Origin: Streptomyces catenulae
GTDB taxonomy: Bacteria > Actinomycetota > Actinomycetes > Streptomycetales > Streptomycetaceae
Direction: 5' to 3'
Length of the DNA stretch: 64,000 nucleotides
Assembly: GCF_000718015.1 (NCBI RefSeq)
Contig: NZ_JODY01000028.1
Location: 21,326 to 85,325 of the forward strand
Shown here: positions 32,584 to 39,481 of the stretch, one piece after another
How positions within the stretch are numbered: position 1 is the first letter of the stretch
How the letters are laid out: every line of letters begins with the position of its first letter
Notes under the pieces: generated by a model
Told to the model about the DNA's origin: nothing
What the model saw: the letters and a program-made list of their open reading frames with translations, nothing else
Database searches by the model: none
Position numbers and translations under genes: made by a program

Positions 32584-33235
32584 GTGTCGGTCGTCGGCCT
32601 ACCAGCTCGGCTCCGGGCACATGATGGCCACGGCCAACGCGCACCTGCTGACGGACCAGCCGGACAACAAGAAGTCCGCGAACGGCGGCGACGTCGGTGG
32701 CTGGGCCGGTGACCTGATGACCTTCTGGGCCGACTGGCGCAACTCCGAGCAGCAGTACGCGGATCCGCTGAAGTTCGCCCACGACAAACTCGCCGTGCCC
32801 GGCGTCGCCTCGTCCTTCGGCTTCAACGACCTCATCGAGGACGCCGACGGCTATCTGCTCGCCAGGGCCGTGCGCGGAGGCAAGAACATCGTCGACGCCG
32901 TGAAGGACCACTACAACGGCAGTGGCGGCCTGACCCGCTTCAACGACTACTACACGGGGCGCTGGGGCAACGCCACGGACTGCAAGGACTCCGCCCACAA
33001 CGCCCTCACCGCGCTCGACGGAACTCTCTCGGTCGCCCAGGCGTACCTCATCACCGGCGCAGGGGCTGTCCTCCCGGCCGACTACCAGAACCTGCCGGGC
33101 GGCTACGACAAGCTCAGAAACTTCGAGCAGGGCCTCGTCGACGCGCTGCTCGCCCGCATGGGAACGGAGAAGCAGAAGCTCTCCGTGTACCAGGAGAACC
33201 ACGCGCGCTACCTGAAGGCGGCGCGCGCCCGCTGA
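32576..33235 (+). CDS. Hypothetical protein, probably N-terminally truncated
   Basis: 219 residues from GTG 32576, or 204 from ATG 32621. No family recognised. The first residues come from the junction with the FKBP fragment, and the protein seems to begin mid-domain (YQLGSGHMMATANAHLL), so the original N-terminus is probably lost. The sequence is acidic and hydrophilic with many aromatics: GGDVGGWAGDLMTFWADWR, then GGLTRFNDYYTGRWGN. No signal peptide or transmembrane segment remains. It is followed at 36 bp by a small membrane protein and then a Tat-exported M15-like protein, suggesting a cell-envelope operon. Confidence 0.55.
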   Translation: MVSCRSSAYQLGSGHMMATANAHLLTDQPDNKKSANGGDVGGWAGDLMTFWADWRNSEQQYADPLKFAHDKLAVPGVASSFGFNDLIEDADGYLLARAVRGGKNIVDAVKDHYNGSGGLTRFNDYYTGRWGNATDCKDSAHNALTALDGTLSVAQAYLITGAGAVLPADYQNLPGGYDKLRNFEQGLVDALLARMGTEKQKLSVYQENHARYLKAARAR

Positions 33236-33271
33236 AGAACCCGAACGCAGCAGAGAGCTGGGCAAGAAGGC

Positions 33272-33730
33272 ATGAAAGCACTAGGACTCCTCACGGTCAT
33301 CGCCGTACTCGGCGCATGGCTCGTGTGGAACGCGTGGAACGTGTTCCACCTCGTCACCGGCGTACGGGACGGCTCGTGGCAGCGCCCCCTGTGGTGGACG
33401 CGCCTGTGCTCCGTCGCGCTCTTCGTCGGCGTCGCCGCATGGATCCGAGGCCTGTTCGCCGCCGGCCTGGACGCCCGCAAGACCTGCCTCTTCGTTCACC
33501 ACGAACGGTACGACGAGGCGTACCGGCATTCCCACGCCGCCGAATTCCGCAAGATCTTCCCGCTGCACAACATGTGCAACGCGCACGCGGACCTGGTCCC
33601 CGCTTGGGTCAACCCGACGATCGCGGTCTGCGGAGTCCTCGCACTGTCCGCCGCGGCGGCCCTTCTGTGGTTCGTGACCACACACGTCATCAGACTTTCC
33701 CAACCTGCGAGAAAGGGGGACCAGTCATGA
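33272..33730 (+). CDS. Small membrane protein
   Basis: 152 residues from ATG 33272 (AAGAAGG just upstream). Three hydrophobic segments are visible: ALGLLTVIAVLGAWLVWNAW near the N-terminus, VALFVGVAAWIRGLFAAGL at about residues 48-66, and AVCGVLALSAAAALLWFVT near the C-terminus. The loop between the second and third holds two cysteines (KTCLF and HNMCNAHAD). No family recognised. The stop overlaps the next ATG (ATGA), so it is coupled to the M15-like gene and may anchor or assist it. Confidence 0.65.
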   Translation: MKALGLLTVIAVLGAWLVWNAWNVFHLVTGVRDGSWQRPLWWTRLCSVALFVGVAAWIRGLFAAGLDARKTCLFVHHERYDEAYRHSHAAEFRKIFPLHNMCNAHADLVPAWVNPTIAVCGVLALSAAAALLWFVTTHVIRLSQPARKGDQS

Positions 33731-34410
33731 CCTCGACCGGTCTGTCACGCCGCCGCTTCATAGGCGCCACGTCCTCGGCCGCCGCCACTGCCACGCTCAT
33801 CAACCTCGGTGGGGTGGGTACGGCTGTGGCCACCACGGGCAAGGGCGCCGAACCCCACGCCTGGAAGGGCAAGCAGTCCCGCAACGGCTGGCCCGTCCTC
33901 GCGCAGGCCCCCAGTCACCGCATCGAGGGCAGTAGCCAGAAGGTGCGCCTGGCGGAGGGCGACGCATCGGTGATCCTCCTCCATGTCGCCCGCCGCTTCC
34001 ACTACGAGATCGACTCCCTGCGAGCAGGAGACGTGCACGGCTGGACGGCCCACGCGAACGTGACAGAGCCCTATGAATCGAACTATGCGTCGGGCAGCGC
34101 CCTGGTCATCCGCCCGCTCTGCTACCCCAGCGGGTCGAAGGGCAATTTCTACCCGAACGAACTGGTGGTCATCCGCGACATCCTCAGCGAGCTCGACTCC
34201 ACAGTGGCCTGGGGCGGCGACTTCAAGGTGCCCAAGGAATCCCATTTCGAACTCACGCTCCGCCCCGGCCACCCCCGCCTCAAGGGCGTGGCTCGCAAGA
34301 TCCATGGATGGCAGACCGACCCCGGCAATCACGGCGCGGGCGCGATCGACGCCTTCGACCCGCGCCGCCGCAGGGTGGCTCGCGCGTTCGAACGGCGCAT
34401 GGCGAGCTGA
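33727..34410 (+). CDS. Tat-exported M15-peptidase-like protein lacking zinc ligands
   Basis: 227 residues from ATG 33727. The N-terminus STGLSRRRFIGATSSAAAT is a twin-arginine signal (RRRF then a hydrophobic stretch). The mature part resembles M15 D-Ala-D-Ala or L,D-type carboxypeptidases: YESNYASGSALVIRPLCYPS aligns with the SNHxxGxAxDxxA zinc motif, SELDSTVAWGGDFKVPKESH with the downstream WGGDxxxxxxxH segment. The first zinc His is Tyr and the Asp is Val, while the last His (ESHFEL) remains. It is therefore probably a non-catalytic peptidoglycan-binding homologue, or has another activity. Confidence 0.72.
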   Translation: MTSTGLSRRRFIGATSSAAATATLINLGGVGTAVATTGKGAEPHAWKGKQSRNGWPVLAQAPSHRIEGSSQKVRLAEGDASVILLHVARRFHYEIDSLRAGDVHGWTAHANVTEPYESNYASGSALVIRPLCYPSGSKGNFYPNELVVIRDILSELDSTVAWGGDFKVPKESHFELTLRPGHPRLKGVARKIHGWQTDPGNHGAGAIDAFDPRRRRVARAFERRMAS

Positions 34411-34957
34411 GCCGGTTCTGCGCCCGAAGTGGAGGGCGGGCCGACCCGGTCCGCCCTCGGGCACGTGACAGAACCCGGTGCGGGCTGGCGGCAGTGGTTC
34501 GAGCAGGAGGGGATGTCCGGTCGGCTGGGTCGCTGACCATCCGGGCTCGCCCGTCGGGCAGTTACACCACCGCCCGGCGCGTGCACGACAGCACGGTGGC
34601 GCCCCCAGCGAGTTCCGCTACGGGTAGTGCACTACGTACGGACTGATGGCGCGCCTGGGCCAACCCTCCGCCGAGGCTGTGACCCAATCCGGTCCGGGCC
34701 GCCCGGCTTCTCACGGCGGTCGCTCGGCAGCGAGCGCGGAAGGACGCCCTGACTCACACCGAACTCGCCTCTGGCCTGGCCAAGCGCCCCTACGACCTCC
34801 GGCACGCCGGACCGTGTCAGTCAAGGCGCGGCGCTTGAGGGGTGAGTCGGGATTTGGTCCGTGACTGGTCCGGAACAGCTGGTCAGGATCTGGATAGCGC
34901 GGGGAGTAACTGGGAGTTACGGCGTAAACCGTGCGCTTGGCTGGGCGGGGCGAGCGG
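34411..34957. other. Non-coding region before the second FKBP tail
   Basis: No gene recognised in 547 bp. It contains TGGTCCGTGACTGGTCCGGA at 34855-34874, which recurs with two changes at 35132-35151 on the other side of the FKBP-tail repeat. The remaining sequence shows no clear motif. Confidence 0.45.
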
Positions 34958-34997
34958 AAGGCGCCTGACGGGAAAAGTCCAGGGGCAGGCGCCTTTT
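34958..34997. terminator. Hairpin with T-tract beside the second FKBP tail
   Basis: AAGGCGCCTG (34958-34967) pairs with CAGGCGCCTT (34986-34995) and TTTTCTC follows on the plus strand. It lies 10 bp before the second copy of the FKBP tail, mirroring the terminator at 32395 and sharing CTGACCGGGAA/CTGACGGGAA in the loop-side arm. It looks like the native terminator of an FKBP gene carried along with the 33-bp repeat. Confidence 0.6.
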
Positions 34998-35006
34998 CTC
35001 GTGCCC

Positions 35007-35039
35007 CTAGAAGAACCCCAGCTTCTTCGGCGAGTACGA
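35007..35039 (-). repeat. 33-bp exact copy of the FKBP 3' end (possible att core)
   Basis: 35007-35039 is identical to 32452-32484, same orientation, and encodes the last residues SYSPKKLGFF-stop on the minus strand. Identity stops sharply at both ends. A truncated tyrosine integrase starts its reading 78 bp further on, and similar 20-bp sites lie on either side (34855 and 35132). Identical gene-3'-end repeats next to an integrase are the usual footprint of site-specific integration, so this may be an attachment core; a simple duplication of an FKBP paralogue end is the alternative. Confidence 0.6.
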
Positions 35040-35116
35040 CACCAGCAAGTTCTTCGTCTGCTGGCGGTACAGCGCTCGTAGTTGGCCTGACCTGGAGGTA
35101 CGGCAGCTTGCGACCG

Positions 35117-35869
35117 TCAATGGTGGGGAGTTGGTCCGTGTATGGTCCGGATCTCGGCACCGGTGATCTCAATGCTGGGGCGCAATTGTCGCCGCCCCCC
35201 TTGACGCCTGTACGCCTCTTCCGCCCGCCGGTAGGACAGTCGGGCGCGGCCGGTCACGGGGCAGGTGTCCAGGGTCGGCGTACGGGCGGGGGCCTTGTGG
35301 TCGGTGAGGAACAGCGGGCCGTGGGTGCGGTCGGCGATGAGCCGGGGCAGAAGCTGGGTGGTGCCGGACTGCCAGTGAATCCACTCCACGGCGCCACCCT
35401 GGGGCTTGGGCAGTGCCTTGGTGCGGTCCGGTGGTGCCGGGCGGCGCTCGATCCCGATCGTCGGGTCGTCGACGATCCAGCCCTGGCGCTGCCACCGGCC
35501 GATCGCCTTGCGCACGATAGACAGTTCACGGTTGACGGTGTCGGCGTCCATCTCGTCCGCCCGCGCGGCGGCGAGCACCGGCGGCAGGCCCGGGTCGTCG
35601 ATGGCTGTCAGGCCGAAAGGGGCGGGCCTGGCGCCGCGGCGGGCGGGCCCGGTTGGCGCCGGTTCGCCGCGCAGCATCCCCCAGGTGGTGCGCGAGATCC
35701 GGTAGATGCGCGCGGAGGACTTCGCGATGCCCGCGGCGGTGAGATACCGCTCGACCGCCGCGGCGTACGACGGCAGTGGAGCGGCCAATGGCACGGCCCG
35801 GGCGCGCGGCACCCGCAACGCGCCCCCGCTCTCCGGCACGGCCGCCTGTTCGATTCCCACTCGTCGCAC
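35117..35869 (-). pseudogene. Truncated tyrosine-recombinase (phage-type integrase)
   Basis: Minus strand from GTG 35869. SYAAAVERYLTAAGIAKSS then ARIYRISRTTWGML is a SAM-like core-binding domain, and DTVNRELSIVRKAIGRWQRQ is typical of the connector before the catalytic domain. LPRLIADRTHGPLFLTDHKA and ARLSYRRAEEAYRR follow the family pattern of actinobacterial integrases. The sequence then loses similarity at about 35195, so the HxxR and tyrosine part of the catalytic domain is missing and the protein cannot recombine. The break lies close to the FKBP-tail repeat. Confidence 0.7.
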
Positions 35870-35874
35870 CCTCT

Positions 35875-35990
35875 GACCCTGCCGCAGTGAATGCGTACGC
35901 CTCGCTCCCACCGCTCGTGATCGGGCTTGGCGAACATGCAAGGTCGTCGGCGAGAGCCGGGAAGACCGTTTCGACCCTGCCGCAGTGAAT
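35875..35990. repeat. 18-bp direct repeat upstream of the integrase remnant
   Basis: GACCCTGCCGCAGTGAAT occurs at 35875-35892 and 35973-35990, 98 bp apart in direct orientation. It brackets the region just upstream of the integrase start and may reflect a local duplication or regulatory sites. Confidence 0.55.
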
Positions 35991-36099
35991 CCGGCATTTA
36001 CTCGCGGCATCACGCTGACGGGTCATCGGGCCACGGGAGTCCGATAAGCCGCCCCGAAAGCCTGTCGTTCGCCCGTAACTGGAGGAGTGCAGGGCGCAG

Positions 36100-37038
36100 T
36101 CAGCTGAAGGTGCGGCGGTAGGTGTGGGGGCTGACGCCGACGGTGCGTTTGAAGCGGTCGCGGAAGGCGGTGGGTGAGCCGAAGCCGACCTGGGCGGCGA
36201 TGCGTTCGACGGAGTGGTGTGTGGTCTCCAGGAGGTGCTGGGCCCGGCGGATGCGTGTGCGGTGGAGCCACTGGAGCGGGGTGGTGCCGGTCTGTTCGCT
36301 GAAGCGGCGGATCAGGGTCCGGGTGCTGACGTCGGCCTGGGCTGCCATGTCGGCGAGGGTGAGGGGCCGAGCGAGGTTGTCCTGCATCCAGAAGAGCAGT
36401 GGTTCGAGGGTGGAGCCCTGAGGGGTTGGGGCGTAGTCGTGGACGATGAACTGTGCTTGTCCGCCTTCGCGTTCGAGCGGCGTGACGGACAGGCGGGCGG
36501 CATCGGCGGCGACGGCCGAACCGTGGTCGCGGCGGATCATGTGCAGGCACAGGTCCAGTCCCGCGGCCGCGCCCGCTGAGGTGAGGATCTGCCCGTTGTC
36601 GACGTACAGCACGTCCGGGTCGACCTCGATGTCCGGGTAGGTGGTGGCCAGGAGACCGGCGGCGGCCCAGTGGGTCGTGGCCCGCAGGCCGTTGAGCAGG
36701 CCGGCAGCGGCGACGGGGAAGGTGCCCGAACAGATGGAGGCGATGCGCGTGCCGTCCGCAGCGGCTGCCCGCAGCGCGCCACGGACGTCTGAGGAGATCG
36801 GGGCTTCCGGCGTGGCGGTGCCGGGGACGATGATCGTGTCCGCGCCCCGGAGCCCGGCGAGACCCCAGGGTGCGCGCAGGACGAAGGCCCCGGTATCGAT
36901 CTCCTGTCGCTCGGCACACACGCGGATCTGGTAGCCGGGGCGCCCATCCGGGAGGCGGGTGCGGGTGAAGACCTCGATCGGGGTGGAGAGGTCGAACGGG
37001 ATTACCTGGTCCAGTGCGAGAACGGCGACGGTGTGCAT
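36100..37038 (-). CDS. GlxA-family AraC regulator (DJ-1/PfpI domain plus HTH)
   Basis: 312 residues from ATG 37038. The N-terminal DJ-1/PfpI-like domain (about 1-185) includes VAVLALDQVIPFDLSTPIEV and RIASICSGTFPVAAAGLL, with Cys in the nucleophile-elbow position. The C-terminal AraC domain (about 215-310) has two HTHs: LTLADMAAQADVSTRTLIRR and VERIAAQVGFGSPTAFRDRF, ending in VGVSPHTYRRTF. It is divergent from a DJ-1/PfpI gene at 37249 (210 bp between starts), its likely target. Ligand unknown. Confidence 0.92.
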   Translation of the reverse strand: MHTVAVLALDQVIPFDLSTPIEVFTRTRLPDGRPGYQIRVCAERQEIDTGAFVLRAPWGLAGLRGADTIIVPGTATPEAPISSDVRGALRAAAADGTRIASICSGTFPVAAAGLLNGLRATTHWAAAGLLATTYPDIEVDPDVLYVDNGQILTSAGAAAGLDLCLHMIRRDHGSAVAADAARLSVTPLEREGGQAQFIVHDYAPTPQGSTLEPLLFWMQDNLARPLTLADMAAQADVSTRTLIRRFSEQTGTTPLQWLHRTRIRRAQHLLETTHHSVERIAAQVGFGSPTAFRDRFKRTVGVSPHTYRRTFS

Positions 37039-37248
37039 GGCCAGAAAATACTCTCTCGCCGGGCCGCTGCCCCGGTTCCGGTTTCCCGATATCCCGGCTT
37101 CACCGCAGTTCAGCGACCGCTTTTCAGGCTTGGCACTATCCCGTTGACATCTGTCACTCCTGCCACTGGGAGGCGAGGTGGCAGCCGGTTACGTTCGGGG
37201 CGTACCCAGCGCAGGCCGCCACTTCCCGCAGCCGAAGGAATCCCCTCC

Positions 37249-37938
37249 ATGCATGTCCAGATCGTCTTGTTCGACGGCTTCGATCCGCTCGATGTCATCG
37301 CTCCCTACGAGGTGCTGTACGCCGGCGGCACTGCCTCCGCGGGCGCGGTGAGCGTGGAACTGGTCTCCGCCGAAGGGCCACGCGAGGTGGTCAGCGGCAC
37401 CGGCGGGCTGACCCTGCGCGCCACTGCCGCCCTCGACCCCGGGCGGGCCGGTCTGATCCTGGTCCCCGGCGCCTCGGGCCGGGTCGGAGAACCCGGCGAG
37501 GTCCCTGACCACGATGCGGGGGCCGGTCGGTGGCAGCAGGGCGCATCCATCCCCGTACTGCTGGGGCTCACCCTGACCACCGAACTGCCCGCGCTGTTGA
37601 AGGCTGCGATGGAGCATCCCGAGGTGACAGTCAGCGCCGTGTGCGGCGGCTCACTCGTCCTGGCCATGGCCGGTCTGCTGGAGGGACGCCATGCCACCAC
37701 CCACCACATGGGCCGGGACATGCTCGACGCTACCGGTGTCCGTGCGGTGAGCGCCCGCGTCGTCGATGACGGCGACCTTGTCACCGGTGCTGGCGTCACC
37801 TCAGGACTCGACCTGGGCCTGTATTTGCTGGAGCGCGAGGTGGGCCCCCGGATCGCTCATGCCGTCGAGGAACTGTTCGCCCATGAGCGCCGCGGCACTG
37901 TCTGGCGACACAGGGGGCCGGAGCCCGTCCCGTTCTGA
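37249..37938 (+). CDS. DJ-1/PfpI-family protein (isonitrile hydratase-like)
   Basis: 229 residues from ATG 37249, with GAAGGA 10 bases upstream. VQIVLFDGFDPLDVIAPYEV is the typical start of the ThiJ/PfpI group, and VSAVCGGSLVLAMAGLLEGR carries the nucleophile cysteine in the ACGGs/VCGGS elbow, followed by ATTHHMGRDML. GAGVTSGLDLGLYLLER matches the end of the domain in isonitrile-hydratase-like members. Activity may be hydratase, glyoxalase or deglycase. Divergent from and probably regulated by the GlxA-type gene. Confidence 0.88.
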   Translation: MHVQIVLFDGFDPLDVIAPYEVLYAGGTASAGAVSVELVSAEGPREVVSGTGGLTLRATAALDPGRAGLILVPGASGRVGEPGEVPDHDAGAGRWQQGASIPVLLGLTLTTELPALLKAAMEHPEVTVSAVCGGSLVLAMAGLLEGRHATTHHMGRDMLDATGVRAVSARVVDDGDLVTGAGVTSGLDLGLYLLEREVGPRIAHAVEELFAHERRGTVWRHRGPEPVPF

Positions 37939-37998
37939 CCCGATGCCCCTCTGGCTGCACTGACCACTCACACCACCACCGTTAGGAAGAACAGCAGC

Positions 37999-38319
37999 AT
38001 GGCCGTCGAAGGCACTTGGGACCTGTCCCTCTCCACCCCCATCGGCAAGATCAAGGCCGTGGCCGAGTTCCGGCGCAAGAGCGGTGTCCTCGTCGGAACC
38101 GCCCACGGGGAGGGAGAGGAAGTACCGCTCAGCGACGTTGTCCTCGACGGCGACCGGCTCACGTGGCAGCAGGCCATCACCAAGCCCATGCGGCTGAACC
38201 TGGCCTTCGCCGTGAGAATCGACGGCGACACTCTTACAGGAACCTCCAAAGCCGGACGCCTCCCGGCCTCGAAGGTCACAGGCGAGCGCCGCATCCTCCA
38301 GGCGGCCCCAGAGCACTGA
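37999..38319 (+). CDS. Small hypothetical beta-barrel-like protein
   Basis: 106 residues from ATG 37999. The sequence alternates short strands and turns (GTWDLSLSTPIGKIKAVAEF, VPLSDVVLDGDRLTWQQAI, LNLAFAVRIDGDTLTGTSKA), like small lipocalin/FABP-like barrels. No catalytic motif. It follows the DJ-1/PfpI gene by 60 bp on the same strand and may be co-transcribed with it. A function cannot be assigned. Confidence 0.65.
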   Translation: MAVEGTWDLSLSTPIGKIKAVAEFRRKSGVLVGTAHGEGEEVPLSDVVLDGDRLTWQQAITKPMRLNLAFAVRIDGDTLTGTSKAGRLPASKVTGERRILQAAPEH

Positions 38320-38322
38320 CTC

Positions 38323-38930
38323 TCAGGCGGCCTGGCCGAAGCCCTCGCCGGTCACGTCTTCCGCCCGTAGCTGCGTGACATCCATATCCAGCTTCGGGTC
38401 GTACACCTCCGGCTGGATGCCGAGTTCTTGCGTCCTGTACTCGCCGAACCGCAGGATGTGCTCGGTCGGGTACGGGGAGACCTGGACCAGGTCCTTGGGA
38501 TCGATCTCCCACCCCTCCTCCTACGAGACCGCTGCACGGTGCTGGAGAACGAGCGCGACCGGGCGCTGCAGGAGTTGAAAGCCAGCGACGTGGAAGAGGT
38601 CCAGCAGTAGCTGGCCGCCCCAGAGCAACGGCTCATCGACGCGGAGGTCCGGCTGGAGAGGCCCGGCGGGAACGCGAGGAAGCCGAGGAAGAGCCGCCCC
38701 CGGCCGTCAGCGAGCTGCCCCCGCTGTGGGAGTACGACCACGTCCTGGAAGCCACCGACGCCCGGCTCGACGCCCACGACGCTGAAACCGCCACCCTGCG
38801 CGAGCGGGCCCGGCGCAGCTCCCGGACGTGTTCGAGGCGGGTGGTCTCCCGCTCGCCGTACGCCTTGAGCACCGACGCGTCGCCGATGCCGGGCTGCTCG
38901 GCGGGGTAATCGTCACAGGCCGACAGAGCG
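38323..38930 (-). pseudogene. Tn3-family transposase relic
   Basis: The minus strand at about 38510-38323 reads EEGWEIDPKDLVQVSPY, PTEHILRFGEY and QPEVYDPKLDMDVTQL to a TGA at 38323, which looks like the C-terminus of a Tn3-type TnpA. At about 38880-38810 the same strand reads SVLKAYGERETTRLEHVREL, like the N-terminal DUF4158 segment of TnpA. Between them only out-of-frame scraps are found, so most of the roughly 1000-residue protein is deleted. Assignment is from remembered family patterns and is moderate. Confidence 0.45.
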
Positions 38931-39020
38931 CCGAAAGGGGCGGAAGCCTCTGGCCACCAGCTCGGGGACTCGGCGTGGCTCAGGGGAACTCACAGGATGT
39001 CGCGCATGCGTTCCATGAGG

Positions 39021-39332
39021 TTAGGTGCGAACGAGTCCGGCTGGGTCCGCCGGGTAGTGGTCGAGGTCCGGGTCTTCGTGGAGTGCGTCGAACTCGTCGT
39101 AAATCTGCCATGCCGGGCCGAGTTCGGTGCGAAGGCGGCCGAGCGCTTGGCGTACCGCCTCGTGGAAGTTGTGACACTCCGTTTCACGCCACGGTCCCGG
39201 GGCCGGGGGGAAATCCCAGTTCAACGACGCATCGTAGCGAGCTATCAGCCTGCGCAGGCCGTCGCGGAGGTCATGGCTGATCGGACGCGGCTGACGCCTC
39301 GCCTTCACCACCCCATCGACGTCGTCGGCCAT
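39021..39332 (-). CDS. Hypothetical protein
   Basis: 103 residues from ATG 39332 (no clear ribosome-binding site). The sequence is acidic and rich in aromatics: SHDLRDGLRRLIARYDASLN, ETECHNFHEAVRQALGRLRT, then WQIYDEFDALHEDPDLDHYP. It looks like a real alpha-helical protein but no family is recognised. It lies between the Tn3 relic and the large SARP gene, and might be truncated at its C-terminus since a neighbouring frame continues with protein-like sequence. Confidence 0.5.
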   Translation of the reverse strand: MADDVDGVVKARRQPRPISHDLRDGLRRLIARYDASLNWDFPPAPGPWRETECHNFHEAVRQALGRLRTELGPAWQIYDEFDALHEDPDLDHYPADPAGLVRT

Positions 39333-39481
39333 CGTCTGATGAGGCGCACTTCGAGCCAACGGCAGGCGGCTACGGGTGCTTGGTGCCGACAGGTTCTTGG
39401 TCTGCTGGTGGTACGGCAGCCACACCGCCGTCGACCAGGAAAGCACGGGCGCGCGGCTTCCCCGAGGGCGCGCCGTGTCCG

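Larger units (their letters stand above)
34855..35151. repeat. Pair of TGGTCCGTG(A/T)(C/A)TGGTCCGGA sites
   Basis: TGGTCCGTGACTGGTCCGGA (34855-34874) and TGGTCCGTGTATGGTCCGGA (35132-35151) share 18 of 20 bases and each contains two TGGTCCG units 11 bp apart. They flank the 33-bp FKBP-tail repeat, about 130 bp to its left and 90 bp to its right. This spacing is reminiscent of integrase arm-binding sites. Confidence 0.5.

Noticed and set aside
35846..35870. GTTCGATTCCCAC, resembling a tRNA T-arm next to the integrase gene
   Set aside because: The arms do not pair into a T stem and no acceptor, D or anticodon arm can be built around it, so it is not a tRNA or a tRNA att site.
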